From DASSQJ01 sp963726295 (GTDB lineage: Bacteria > Actinomycetota > Actinomycetes > Actinomycetales > Dermatophilaceae), in assembly GCA_963726295.1 (NCBI GenBank), contig CAVSBW010000001.1, positions 186,001-250,000 on the forward strand: a DNA stretch of 64,000 nucleotides. The letters are read 5' to 3'. The notes under the pieces are model-generated. The model was not told the DNA's origin. It did not search any database and worked only from the letters and a program-made list of their open reading frames with translations. Shown in pieces: positions 33,808 through 41,814 of this stretch; positions within the stretch are counted from its first letter, which is position 1, and each line of letters starts with the position of its first letter. The position numbers and the translations under genes were made by a program.

Positions 33808-34878
33808 ATGGACTGGCCCGGCGAGCTGCAGAACCTGCTCGACACGACGATCGTGGACACGGCCGGCGCCCGGATCACCATCTCCGGACTCCTCGCGGCC
33901 GTCCTCGCGCTCGCCGTCGCCTGGGTCGTCTCGAGGGTCGCGCGCGCCTGGATTCGTCGTGCTGCCGAGCGCCCCGGCAACGAGGGCCGGCGCGCGATGC
34001 TCTACACCCTGCGCCGGATCGTCCAGTACACGGTGATGACGCTGGGCGTGCTCGTGGCGTTCGACTTCCTCGGGGTGTCGCTCAGCACGTTCTCGCTCTT
34101 CGCCGGGGCGGTCGGTGTCGGTCTGGGCTTCGGCCTGCAGAGCGTCTTCGCCAACTTCATCGCCGGGCTGCTCCTGCTCTTCGACAAGTCGCTGAAGGTG
34201 GGGGACTTCGTCGAGCTGGAGTCCGGGGTGCACGGCGAGGTCCGCGACGTCCGGGTGCGGGCCACGACCATCACGACGAACGACAACATCGACATCCTCG
34301 TGCCGAACTCCGAGTTCGTCAGTGGCCGGGTGACGAACTGGACCCACGGTGAGGCGTCGCGCCGGATACGGATCCCCTTCGGCGTCGTGTACGGAGCCGA
34401 GAAGGCCGAGGTCCGCGAGGCCGCTCTCGAGGCGGCTGCCGAGGTGCCCTACACGCTCAGCTTGGAGGGCCCGCGACAGGCCCAGGTGTGGCTCGTCGAG
34501 TTCGGCGACAGCGCACTGAAGTTCGAGCTCGTGGTGTGGTTGACCGACGAGGCCACCAAGCGGCCCGGTGCCGCGCGGGCCGCGTACAACTGGGCCCTGC
34601 ACTCGGCGCTGCAACGACACGGCATCGAGATCCCCTTCCCCCAGGTCGACGTGAACGTGCGCAGCCTGTTCGGGCTCGAGAGGGGAGAGGCGCTCGACGC
34701 CCTCGACCTGACCGATGCGTCCCCGAGCCTGCCCGAACGGCGCGCGCGGCCCGTTCGACCGGTCCCCAATGACGCGGCAACCGACGCCGCCGTGCCCGCC
34801 GCCGGCGGCCCGGGCGGAGAGGACGAGGAGCGCGCCAGCCACGCGGACGAGCAGGAGGGACCCGCCAGAGGTGAGTAA
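33808..34878 (+). CDS. MscS-family mechanosensitive channel
   Basis: 356 residues. Helices at about 27-48 (ISGLLAAVLALAVAWVVSRVAR), 70-90 and the pore helix near 100-125 (FAGAVGVGLGFGLQSVFANFIAGLLLLFDKSLKVGD), which carries the MscS Gly/Ala packing pattern. The beta domain (VHGEVRDVRVRATTITTNDNIDILVPNSEFV) and the alpha-beta C-domain follow. The last 60 residues are Ala/Pro/Glu-rich and disordered. It would release solutes on hypoosmotic shock, and it lies in the same window as a betaine importer, though no direct link is shown. Confidence 0.92.
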   Translation: MDWPGELQNLLDTTIVDTAGARITISGLLAAVLALAVAWVVSRVARAWIRRAAERPGNEGRRAMLYTLRRIVQYTVMTLGVLVAFDFLGVSLSTFSLFAGAVGVGLGFGLQSVFANFIAGLLLLFDKSLKVGDFVELESGVHGEVRDVRVRATTITTNDNIDILVPNSEFVSGRVTNWTHGEASRRIRIPFGVVYGAEKAEVREAALEAAAEVPYTLSLEGPRQAQVWLVEFGDSALKFELVVWLTDEATKRPGAARAAYNWALHSALQRHGIEIPFPQVDVNVRSLFGLERGEALDALDLTDASPSLPERRARPVRPVPNDAATDAAVPAAGGPGGEDEERASHADEQEGPARGE

Positions 34879-34956
34879 CGGCACTCCCGTCGGTGGTTCA
34901 TCGGGGCAGCCGACCACGGGAGGATTGTGCCCACACGTCGAGCGAAGGAGAGGCCA

Positions 34957-35496
34957 GTGCAGTTCGGGCGCAGCTACGAGGAGTTCGAGGTCGGCGCGAC
35001 GTACACGCACTGGCCGGGCAAGACGGTCACCGAGTACGACGACCACCTGTTCTGCCTGCTGACGATGAACCACCACCCGCTGCACCTCGACAGCCACTAC
35101 GCCGAGGAGACGACCCAGTTCGGCCGGAACGTCGTCGTCGGAAACTACGTGTACTCGATCCTGCTCGGCATGTCGGTGCCCGACGTGAGCGGGAAGGCCA
35201 TCGCCAATCTCGAGATCGAGAGCCTGCGCCACGTCGCGCCCACCTTCCACGGCGACACCCTGTACGGCGAGACGACCGTGCTCGACAAGTGGGAGAGCAC
35301 GAGCAAGGACGACCGCGGGGTCGTGCACGTGGAGACCATCGGCTACAACCAGGACGGCACGGTCGTCTGCATCTTCCGCCGCAAGGTCATGGTGCCCAAG
35401 GAGAGCTACCTCGAGGCGCGCGGCGGCGAGCAGCCGGGACGGCCCACCCCGCAGCCCGACCGCAACTGGCCCGGCCCCCAGGCCGCCGAGGGCTGA
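34957..35496 (+). CDS. MaoC-family hydratase
   Basis: 179 residues from the GTG at 34957, which follows GGAGAGG; a GTG 30 bases earlier has no such site. Single hot-dog fold: FGRSYEEFEVGATYTHWPGKTVTEYDDHLFCLLTMNHHPLHLD matches MaoC/mesaconyl-CoA-hydratase-like proteins, with the active-site Asp/His region in TEYDDHLFCLLTMNHHPLH blocks, then ETTQFGRNVVVGNY and SVPDVSGKAIANLEIESLR. Homologues are usually next to citE-like genes in actinobacteria, so it may hydrate an unsaturated acyl-CoA made or used by the CitE pair at 5992-7925; that pairing is inference from known clusters. Confidence 0.8.
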   Translation: MQFGRSYEEFEVGATYTHWPGKTVTEYDDHLFCLLTMNHHPLHLDSHYAEETTQFGRNVVVGNYVYSILLGMSVPDVSGKAIANLEIESLRHVAPTFHGDTLYGETTVLDKWESTSKDDRGVVHVETIGYNQDGTVVCIFRRKVMVPKESYLEARGGEQPGRPTPQPDRNWPGPQAAEG

Positions 35497-35535
35497 CCCG
35501 GGCCGGCCGTCGGCGCACGGTCCACCTCCGACACG

Positions 35536-35553
35536 GGGTCGGACGGCCGACCC
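35536..35553. terminator. Bidirectional hairpin between convergent MaoC and sigma-partner genes
   Basis: GGGTCGG and CCGACCC pair around an ACGG loop, midway between two converging stops (35496 and 35602). Further flanking bases extend the pairing with a bulge. Confidence 0.5.
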
Positions 35554-35601
35554 GTCGGCGCGCGCGTTTCCGGGCCGGCCTGCGGGTCCAGCCGCTGAGC
35601 C

Positions 35602-36642
35602 CTACCGGCCGTCTCCACCCGGGTAGGTCACGGCGGTCACCGAGCCTGGTGGACCGTCGATGTGGGCGACCAGGAGGAACACCTGGTGCGGGCGGTACAG
35701 CTTGACGTCGCGCACGGTGGCTTCGGGAGTCGTCTCGAGGGAGACCTGCTCCGCGAACCGCTCCTCGAGCGCCTGGAGATGGGCGACGTACACCCCGCCC
35801 CCTCCGGAGCGGTCGGGCACCCACACCGAGGCGGCGCGCTCGTAGGGCGCGTACAAGGGCCATGCCCTGACCTCACCGGAGCCGATGAGCGAGCCGGGAT
35901 CCAAGCGGATGTACCCGATGCTGATGGCCTCCACGCCGGTACCGGTGAAGACGACGATGTCGCCGTCCACCACCGTCGAGACGAGGGGGGTGCCCTCCAC
36001 GTTGAAGGCGTTTGTCCCGTCGGTCCACACGACTCCGGCGAAGCGGGTCCCGGCGTCGGGCCGATCGGTGAGCCAGGCGGCGGCGACGCGGCCGTCGGGG
36101 AGTGCCGCGGCGGCGGTGCGCAGGGAGGTGACGTCGTCGCCGTACCTGGGAACGACCCCGGTGGCCCCGGCCGGGACGACGGCGACCATGGCACCCTCCG
36201 AGAGGGTCGTCCAGGTCACCTGACCGTCGGTCTCGCTGCGGACCTGGGCGTTGAGCACCTCACCGCTGTCGGTCTTCAGCCGGAACTCGACCTTGCCATG
36301 GTCCTTGTCGACGGTGACCACCACGTCCAGAGGATCGGTGGTGTCGGCTCCGGGGTCAGTGCCGAGCGGGAGGGTGACGGACGGGCCGGCGACCGAGGAC
36401 GTCACCGCCGGCAGGGTGCGGTCGTCGCCCGCCCGGTCGGACAGGACAGACCACGCGCCGATGCCGACGACCAGCGCGGCGGCGGCCGTGGACGCCACCG
36501 CGGTCACCCGCCGGCGCTGACGGATGCGGCGCCCGGTGTCGAGGGCGACGAGGGGGTCGACGTCGAGGTACGCGTCCGACTCGGCCTCGACGGCGGCGTG
36601 GAGCTGCTCGCGGATCACCTGTTCGGTGAGCTCGTGGGTCAT
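35602..36642 (-). CDS. Single-pass membrane partner protein of a SigE-type sigma factor (pair 1)
   Basis: 346 residues. The first 45 are cytoplasmic and acidic, then basic (RRIRQRRRV) into one helix (TAVASTAAAALVVGIGAWSVL, about 48-66); the remaining 280 residues are predicted to be outside and beta-rich. It is coupled by ATGA to the sigma gene upstream, the usual place for an anti-sigma factor. It has no Cys and no HxxxCxxC zinc motif, so it is not a ZAS-type anti-sigma. A paralogue of the same layout follows at 37253-38290. Confidence 0.75.
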   Translation of the reverse strand: MTHELTEQVIREQLHAAVEAESDAYLDVDPLVALDTGRRIRQRRRVTAVASTAAAALVVGIGAWSVLSDRAGDDRTLPAVTSSVAGPSVTLPLGTDPGADTTDPLDVVVTVDKDHGKVEFRLKTDSGEVLNAQVRSETDGQVTWTTLSEGAMVAVVPAGATGVVPRYGDDVTSLRTAAAALPDGRVAAAWLTDRPDAGTRFAGVVWTDGTNAFNVEGTPLVSTVVDGDIVVFTGTGVEAISIGYIRLDPGSLIGSGEVRAWPLYAPYERAASVWVPDRSGGGGVYVAHLQALEERFAEQVSLETTPEATVRDVKLYRPHQVFLLVAHIDGPPGSVTAVTYPGGDGR

Positions 36643-37145
36643 CGGCCCTCTCCTTCCGTGGTGGCCATCTCGGCCCGCAACGAGGCGAGCCCTCGTGAGG
36701 CGGCGGACTTCACCGAGCCCACCGAGATGTCCAGCAGGTCGGCGACCGCCTGCTCCGAGAGGTCGACGTAGTAGCGCAGGACGACGACCCGGCGCTGCTG
36801 CTCGGGGAGTCCGGCCAGGAGCCGCACGACGAGGTCGTGGTCGCCGACCGGGTCCGCCTGCTCGGTGGGCGGGCGGTCCGGGGGTTCGGCGACGACCACC
36901 TCCTTGCGACGGCGGCGCCAGGTGTCGGTGCGCTCGTTGACGAGGATCCGGCGGGCGTAGGCGAGCGCGCCCTCCGGGCGCACCCGTGGCCACGCGAGGT
37001 AGGTCTTGACCAATGCCGCCTGGACGAGGTCGTGGGCGGCGTGGTGGTCGCCGATGAGCAACCAGGCCGTCTGCAGCAGCGGGGCAGAGGCCTGCTCGGC
37101 GAACGCCGTGAACGCGGCGTCCCGATCGCTCCGGACCTTCGTCAT
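36639..37145 (-). CDS. SigE-family RNA polymerase sigma factor (pair 1)
   Basis: 168 residues, ECF type of the SigE family common in actinobacteria. Region 2: FTAFAEQASAPLLQTAWLLIGDHHAAHDLVQAALVKTYLAWPRV; region 4: LAGLPEQQRRVVVLRYYVDLSEQAVADLLDISVGSVKSAASRGLASLRA. The start follows AGGAG seven bases away. It directs RNA polymerase to an unknown regulon. The second, closely similar sigma gene lies at 38283-38774 with a paralogous partner, indicating a local duplication. Confidence 0.93.
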   Translation of the reverse strand: MTKVRSDRDAAFTAFAEQASAPLLQTAWLLIGDHHAAHDLVQAALVKTYLAWPRVRPEGALAYARRILVNERTDTWRRRRKEVVVAEPPDRPPTEQADPVGDHDLVVRLLAGLPEQQRRVVVLRYYVDLSEQAVADLLDISVGSVKSAASRGLASLRAEMATTEGEGR

Positions 37146-37252
37146 AGGTCACTCCTGGTCGCCCTACACCCTCCTCTACGCAGCCGGCCGTTCCAAGGTT
37201 GCCTCACCGGGACACCGCGACACATCCGTGCCCCACCGGCCGGGTCGCGGAC

Positions 37253-38290
37253 TCAGTCGGCCGGGGCGGCGCCGCCTCCACGTGACCCGCTGGGTTCGGT
37301 GAAGCGGACCTCGGCCACGGACCCGTGGCTGCCGTCGATGCGGGCCACCACGAGGACACCGTCCCGGATGTCGTGCGCCCGGACATCGCGGACGGTGGAG
37401 CCGTCGGTCGTCACGAGCTCGACGTCCCGGGCGGGCGGCAGGAGCACGGCGTACAGGCCCCGTCCCTCCGACGGACCCGGCGCCCGTACCGCGAGGAAGT
37501 CGCCGGGCTCCACCTCGTCGGCGAACCGGGTCCGGCCCGTGCCGAGCGGGTGGTCCTCCGTCGGGGGCGCGGTGTACCCCAGGACTCCGTGGTCCTCCGC
37601 GAAGTGGAAGAGCACGTCGTCGACCCGGGTCGACTCCAGTGCCACCCCGTCCGCCCGGAGCACGGTGTCCCCCCTCATCCACGTCAGTCCGAAGAATGCG
37701 TCCGACTCCGAGCCGTCGGTCCACCAGGCCACGAGGACCCGGCCGTCCGGGGCCTCGGCCGTCGCGGTTCCCGCGGCGGTCGTCGAGCCGCCCCAGATCG
37801 GGATGGCGGTGGTGGTGCCCTCGGGCAGCACCGCCAGGGTGAGGCCGGGCACCATCGTCGACCACCGAGGCCGGCCGGTCTCCGACTCGCCGACCGCGTG
37901 CTCGGCCAGCAGGGCCCCGTCCTCGGCCTCGAGCCCGAACCAGATCCGGGACTCCGCCTCGTCGAACCGGAACAGGGCGACCACAGGCGTCGTGCGCCCG
38001 GTGGGCGGGACGGCACCGAGCCGGATCTCGGTGGCAGGTCCGTCGGCCGCGGGGCGGTCAACGGTCCGGGACGGGGTCGCCGCCGGGAGGGTGCGGTCGT
38101 CCGAGCCGTGCTCCGACAGCAGGGCCCGGCCGCCGAGGCCGAGGGCCGTCACGACGGCCGCGGTGCCGGCCACGACCGCGGCGTTCCGACGTCGCCGGCG
38201 GCGCCGGCCACCGGCGATGACGGTCTCGGGGTCGATGCTCATCGCCGGCGGTGCGGCGTCTTGGAACCGGGTGGCGATCTCGTCACGCAT
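37253..38290 (-). CDS. Single-pass membrane partner protein of a SigE-type sigma factor (pair 2)
   Basis: 345 residues with the same plan as the 35602-36642 protein: short cytoplasmic N-terminus, a run of Arg (GGRRRRRRR) before one helix (AAVVAGTAAVVTALGLGG), and a large external beta-rich part that shares the phrases DDRTLPA, VRDV and VVARIDG..GSV with the paralogue. Its ATG at 38290 overlaps the sigma gene by 8 bases and has AAGGGGAG ahead of it. No zinc or Cys motif. Probably anti-sigma or sensor for the partner sigma factor (inference from position). Confidence 0.75.
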   Translation of the reverse strand: MRDEIATRFQDAAPPAMSIDPETVIAGGRRRRRRRNAAVVAGTAAVVTALGLGGRALLSEHGSDDRTLPAATPSRTVDRPAADGPATEIRLGAVPPTGRTTPVVALFRFDEAESRIWFGLEAEDGALLAEHAVGESETGRPRWSTMVPGLTLAVLPEGTTTAIPIWGGSTTAAGTATAEAPDGRVLVAWWTDGSESDAFFGLTWMRGDTVLRADGVALESTRVDDVLFHFAEDHGVLGYTAPPTEDHPLGTGRTRFADEVEPGDFLAVRAPGPSEGRGLYAVLLPPARDVELVTTDGSTVRDVRAHDIRDGVLVVARIDGSHGSVAEVRFTEPSGSRGGGAAPAD

Positions 38291-38774
38291 GGTTCTCCCC
38301 TTCCCGGACGAGCAGGTCTCGTAGCTTGGCGAGTCCTCGGGAGCCGCTGCTCTTGACCGTGCCGAGGCCGGTGCCGAGGACAGCCGCGACCTCCTGCTCC
38401 GAGAGCCCGCTGTAGTGGCGGAGCACCACGACCTGGCGTTCGCGGGGAGCGAGGGTGGACAGGGCGCGCATGAGGGCGTCGGTCTCCGCGACGTCGTGGT
38501 CCGTGGTGGCCGACTCGGGCGTCCGGTCCGTGAGCACTTCGCGGGAACGGTGCCGCTGCGTGTCGATGTGGTGGTTCAGGACCGCCCTGCGCGCGTACGC
38601 CGTGGCCGTGCCGTGGTCGATTCGCCGCCACCTGATGTAGACCTTCTCGAGGGCGGACTGCACCAGCTCCTCGGCCTGCACGGGGTCGCCGCAGATGAAC
38701 CACGCCGTCCGGAGCAGCTGGGGCGAGGCGCTGCGCACGAAGGTGACGAACTCCTCGTCAGAGGCTGACGACAT
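38283..38774 (-). CDS. SigE-family RNA polymerase sigma factor (pair 2)
   Basis: 163 residues. Region 2 is seen in EFVTFVRSASPQLLRTAWFICGDPVQAEELVQSALEKVYIRW, region 4 in LSTLAPRERQVVVLRHYSGLSEQEVAAVLGTGLGTVKSSGSRGLAKLRD. GGAGG lies eight bases before the ATG. Sister of the 36639-37145 sigma factor. A short tandem repeat (38851-38877) lies in its upstream region. Confidence 0.93.
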   Translation of the reverse strand: MSSASDEEFVTFVRSASPQLLRTAWFICGDPVQAEELVQSALEKVYIRWRRIDHGTATAYARRAVLNHHIDTQRHRSREVLTDRTPESATTDHDVAETDALMRALSTLAPRERQVVVLRHYSGLSEQEVAAVLGTGLGTVKSSGSRGLAKLRDLLVREGENHA

Positions 38775-38850
38775 CGGGATGCCTCCTCACCGTCGGTGGC
38801 TCCGACACACCTGACACGGCTGACCGTCCACAAAGGTTGTCAGGTCGTGC

Positions 38851-38877
38851 TGTCGCCTGTCGCCTGTCGCCTGTCGC
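38851..38877. repeat. Tandem TGTCGCC repeat, nearly four copies
   Basis: Three full 7-base units plus a partial fourth, in the 264-base divergent region between the sigma gene (38774) and the PHP gene (39039). The 7-base unit is out of phase with the helix and could vary in number, changing promoter spacing; the rest of this gap shows no clear gene. Confidence 0.7.
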
Positions 38878-39038
38878 AGGAGCGCGGGCGACCCCCACCC
38901 GGCAAGGTGCGCGGATGCCGTGTCCTGTCCGGCCCGGACCCCTGCCACCGGTCACCCCCCACCCTGACGTGGCCCCCCGGGGGTGCGCCACCGTGCCTGC
39001 CCGAGTACCGCCCCCGGCTGTCGCACTAGGCTCACCGC

Positions 39039-39884
39039 GTGATCGACCTGCACGCGCACTCGTCGGCGAGTGACGGCACCGAGGCGCCGGCCCTCGTCGT
39101 GCGGCAGGCGGTCCGGGCGGGGCTCACGACGCTCGCGCTCACCGACCACGACACCGCGCTCGGGTGGGACGAGGCGGCCGACGAGGCGCGGCTGCTGGGC
39201 ATCACGCTCGTGCCCGGCATCGAGGTCTCCTGCTCGCGCCGTGGTCGGTCGGTGCACCTGCTGGCCTACCTTCCCGACCCCGCCGAGCCCGCACTGTCCG
39301 CGGAGCTGGAGCGGGCCCGCTCCAGCCGCGACACCCGGCTCGAGAGGATGGTCGGGCTGATGGCGGCCGACGGCATCCCGGTCGACCTCGAGGGCGTGCT
39401 CGACCAGGTGGAGGAGGGCGCGACGGCCGGGCGGCCGCACATCGCGGACGCCCTCGTGGCGGGTGGGGTCGTGGACCACCGCGACGACGCGTTCGCCCGC
39501 TGGCTCGGCAACGACAGCCCGTACTACGTGTCGCACTACGCCCCCGACCCGGTCCACGCCGTCCGGCTCGTGCGCGGCGCCGGCGGGGTGACGGTCGTCG
39601 CCCACCCGCACTCGGTCACCCGCGGTCGCGGCCTCCCGGACTCGCTGCTCGAGGAGATGGCCGCCGCCGGGATGGCCGGCATCGAGGCGCGTCACCGCGA
39701 CCACGCACCCGACAGCATCCGCCACCTCACCGACCTCGCCGGTGCCCTCGGCCTGCTCGTGACCGGATCCAGCGACTACCACGGGGAGGGCAAGCGGAAC
39801 CGGCTCGGCGAGAACACGACGAGCCCGGAGGCCCTGGAGGCCATCGAGGGGCAGGCAACGGGCAGCGCGGTGGTGCGGCCATGA
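39039..39884 (+). CDS. PHP-domain phosphoesterase
   Basis: 281 residues from a GTG. Metal-binding PHP motifs: IDLHAHSSASDGTEAP (motif I), LTDHDTALGW (motif II), GIEVSC (motif III region), VVAHPHSV and GSSDYHGEGK near the C-terminus. This matches the YciV/RNase AM-like and 3',5'-nucleoside bisphosphate phosphatase proteins. It would hydrolyse a phosphodiester or phosphomonoester in the cytoplasm using a trinuclear metal site. Coupled to MarC by ATGA, a pairing often seen in actinobacteria. Confidence 0.88.
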   Translation: MIDLHAHSSASDGTEAPALVVRQAVRAGLTTLALTDHDTALGWDEAADEARLLGITLVPGIEVSCSRRGRSVHLLAYLPDPAEPALSAELERARSSRDTRLERMVGLMAADGIPVDLEGVLDQVEEGATAGRPHIADALVAGGVVDHRDDAFARWLGNDSPYYVSHYAPDPVHAVRLVRGAGGVTVVAHPHSVTRGRGLPDSLLEEMAAAGMAGIEARHRDHAPDSIRHLTDLAGALGLLVTGSSDYHGEGKRNRLGENTTSPEALEAIEGQATGSAVVRP

Positions 39885-40507
39885 GCTGGTTCGACGTGGG
39901 CGCGTTCAGTACGACCTTCGTCACGCTCATCGTCATCCTCGACCCACCGGGCGCCATCCCGATCTTCCTCGCCCTGACCGGTCCCCTCACGGCGAAGCAG
40001 AAGGCCGCGGCCGCGCGCCGCGCCAGCCTCGTCGCCCTCGGTGTCATCGCCTCGTTCGCGGTGTTCGGGCAGCGCATCCTCGACTACCTCGGGATCTCGC
40101 TGCCGGCCCTGCAGGCGGCCGGTGGGCTGCTGCTGCTCGTGGTGGCGCTCCAGCTGCTCACCGGGGCCGAGTCGGAGTCGCTCGCCGACGCCGGGGTGAA
40201 CGTCGCCCTCGTCCCCCTCGGGACGCCCCTGCTCGCGGGACCGGGGGCCATCGTCGCGACCATGCTCGCGGTGCAGAAGGCCGACGGCGTCGGCGGACTC
40301 GTCGGGGTGGCCGCGGCCCTGACCGCCGCCCTGCTCGTGGTCTACGCCGTGTTCCGGTTCGCGGCCCCGCTGGCGCGCTTCCTCAAGGACAGCGGGATCG
40401 TGCTGCTGACCCGGATCGCGGGCCTCCTGCTCTCGGCCATCGCCGTGCAGATGGTCGCCAACGCCGTCATCGCCTTCGCGAACGGCGAGGGCAGCCCGGC
40501 GGGCTGA
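39881..40507 (+). CDS. MarC-family membrane protein
   Basis: 208 residues, six predicted helices. Typical MarC stretches: FVTLIVILDPPGAIPIFLALTG, ASLVALGVIASFAVFGQRILDYLGIS, LVPLGTPLLAGPGAI and LTRIAGLLLSAIAVQMVANAV. Function unknown in the family despite the name; resistance roles have not been confirmed. ATG at 39881 overlaps the PHP stop. Confidence 0.88.
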   Translation: MSWFDVGAFSTTFVTLIVILDPPGAIPIFLALTGPLTAKQKAAAARRASLVALGVIASFAVFGQRILDYLGISLPALQAAGGLLLLVVALQLLTGAESESLADAGVNVALVPLGTPLLAGPGAIVATMLAVQKADGVGGLVGVAAALTAALLVVYAVFRFAAPLARFLKDSGIVLLTRIAGLLLSAIAVQMVANAVIAFANGEGSPAG

Positions 40508-40578
40508 GCGGCCGGGACGCCGGCCGACCTCGGTTGCAGTCGGCCCCACGCTCACCGAACGGCGGCGGCCTCGGCCGG

Positions 40579-40770
40579 TCAGAGCTGCGGGTGGCGCGGC
40601 CGCAGGTGCGGCAGGTGGAGGTGCGGCAGGTGGAGCCGAACGTGCGGGAGGTGCAGGCGCCGCTCGGCGCGCTCCGGCGCCCGGCGCCGCGGCTCCCGGT
40701 CGTACCAGCCGTGGGGGGTCAGCATGTCGGCGATGCCGGGCGTGATCATCTTCATGCCCTGGAGGAGCAC
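40579..40770 (-). CDS. Small Leu/His/Pro-repeat ORF (up to 63 aa)
   Basis: A short frame starting at a GTG (40770) or ATG (40755). Its C-terminal half is built from LHLPH repeats (LHLPHVRLHLPHLHLPHLRP) encoded by 15-base tandem units. No known domain; N-terminal part MITPGIADMLTPHGWYDREP looks unlike noise. It lies in the 295-base gap after marC and points toward no partner. It may be a real small protein or a repeat artefact. Confidence 0.35.
   Translation of the reverse strand: MLLQGMKMITPGIADMLTPHGWYDREPRRRAPERAERRLHLPHVRLHLPHLHLPHLRPRHPQL
40605..40634. repeat. Two perfect 15-bp tandem units
   Basis: GGTGCGGCAGGTGGA twice in a row, followed by a degenerate third unit; in the minus-strand frame each unit encodes five residues (LHLPH). 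Confidence 0.8.
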
Positions 40771-40802
40771 CGGGCCCGGCTCCTGATACCTCGTGGACCG
40801 GG

Positions 40803-41243
40803 TCAGCCCGACGACGCCTCGCGGGGGGTGGCCGCGTGCCCGGGACGGCCCCGGGTGCGCTCGTCCTCCTTCATCTCCGCCTCGAGGAGGTGACGGCGCC
40901 CGTCCACCAGCTCCTCACGCGCTCGGCGCTCGTGCTCGAGGAAGGCGGCGTAGTACCCGTCGTCGTACTCCTCGACGACCTGGAACGACCACCGCCCCGC
41001 GAGCACGTTCCGCCCGACCAGGTCCGTCTCGAGCCGCTCGGCGAGCTCGTCGTGCCCCGCCTCGCGCAGCTGCGCCACGGCCTCGCCGAGGGTGAGGTCG
41101 GCAGTGCCGCACCTGCGGTGGAAGGCGTAGAGGTGCCCGCGCGCCTCCTCGACCACCTCGAGGGCCTCGGAGAGCTTGCCGAGGGCGGCGACCGTGGCGT
41201 CGGACGTGTCGGGAGGGCGGGCGTGGGCGTCGTCGAGGGCCAT
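40803..41243 (-). CDS. Conserved actinobacterial hypothetical protein
   Basis: 146 residues, soluble, helical and highly charged (LSEALEVVEEARGHLYAFHRR, AQLREAGHDELAERLETDLVGRNVL, YAAFLEHERRAREELVDGRRHLLEAEMK). No signal, membrane or metal motif. Proteins of this look occur widely in actinobacteria without a function. Divergent from the gene at 41327. Confidence 0.7.
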   Translation of the reverse strand: MALDDAHARPPDTSDATVAALGKLSEALEVVEEARGHLYAFHRRCGTADLTLGEAVAQLREAGHDELAERLETDLVGRNVLAGRWSFQVVEEYDDGYYAAFLEHERRAREELVDGRRHLLEAEMKEDERTRGRPGHAATPREASSG

Positions 41244-41326
41244 CAGCCCACGCTAGGCCGGGATCGGGCCGACGGGGCTGTGGAGAACTCCGCGGCCGCT
41301 CCGCCGGATCCGGGCAGGGTCGGACC

Positions 41327-41767
41327 ATGAGCTTCGACGACCTCCCGCACGACTGGTCCGACCTCCCGCTCGACACCCCAGGCCTCGGCGCCGACGTCGC
41401 CGACCTCGTCGTGGGTGTCGCCGACCGCGAGTCCGGATGCATCGCCCTCCTCCTCACCGACGCGCGGCTCCGCCTCGTCCATCCGATGGTGGTGACGGAG
41501 GTACCCGAGGACGGCGGCCACGCGTCCGTCCCCGGCCACCTCGACACGGTGCTGCAGCTTCAACGCGAGCTGGGTGGTGCCCTCGGTGCCGTCCGGGGCA
41601 GGCCGGGCTCGTTCCTCCTCACCGACGCCGACCGCCGCTGGCACGAGGCGGTGCTGGCGGCGTGCCGGCGCCACGACGTGCCGCTGTTCGGCGCCTGGCT
41701 CGCCACCCCCGACGTCGTGCGACCCTTCCCGGCGGCGCTGGGCCAGGCCGACGTCATCGCGTCGTGA
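41327..41767 (+). CDS. Conserved actinobacterial hypothetical protein
   Basis: 146 residues, compact alpha-beta protein (DVADLVVGVADRESGCIALLLTDARLRLVHPMVV, LLTDADRRWHEAVLAACRRHDVPLFGAWLATPD). No signal peptide or catalytic signature that I recognise. It ends 47 bases before the convergent serine dehydratase gene. Function unknown. Confidence 0.7.
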   Translation: MSFDDLPHDWSDLPLDTPGLGADVADLVVGVADRESGCIALLLTDARLRLVHPMVVTEVPEDGGHASVPGHLDTVLQLQRELGGALGAVRGRPGSFLLTDADRRWHEAVLAACRRHDVPLFGAWLATPDVVRPFPAALGQADVIAS

Positions 41768-41814
41768 GCTCGCCCGCCCCGGGGGCGCCAGCAGCACCAC
41801 CCGTCAGGGTCGGC

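Noticed and set aside
35602..38290. Classical zinc-binding anti-sigma factors
   Set aside because: Neither partner protein contains Cys or an HxxxCxxC motif; called only as membrane partner proteins.
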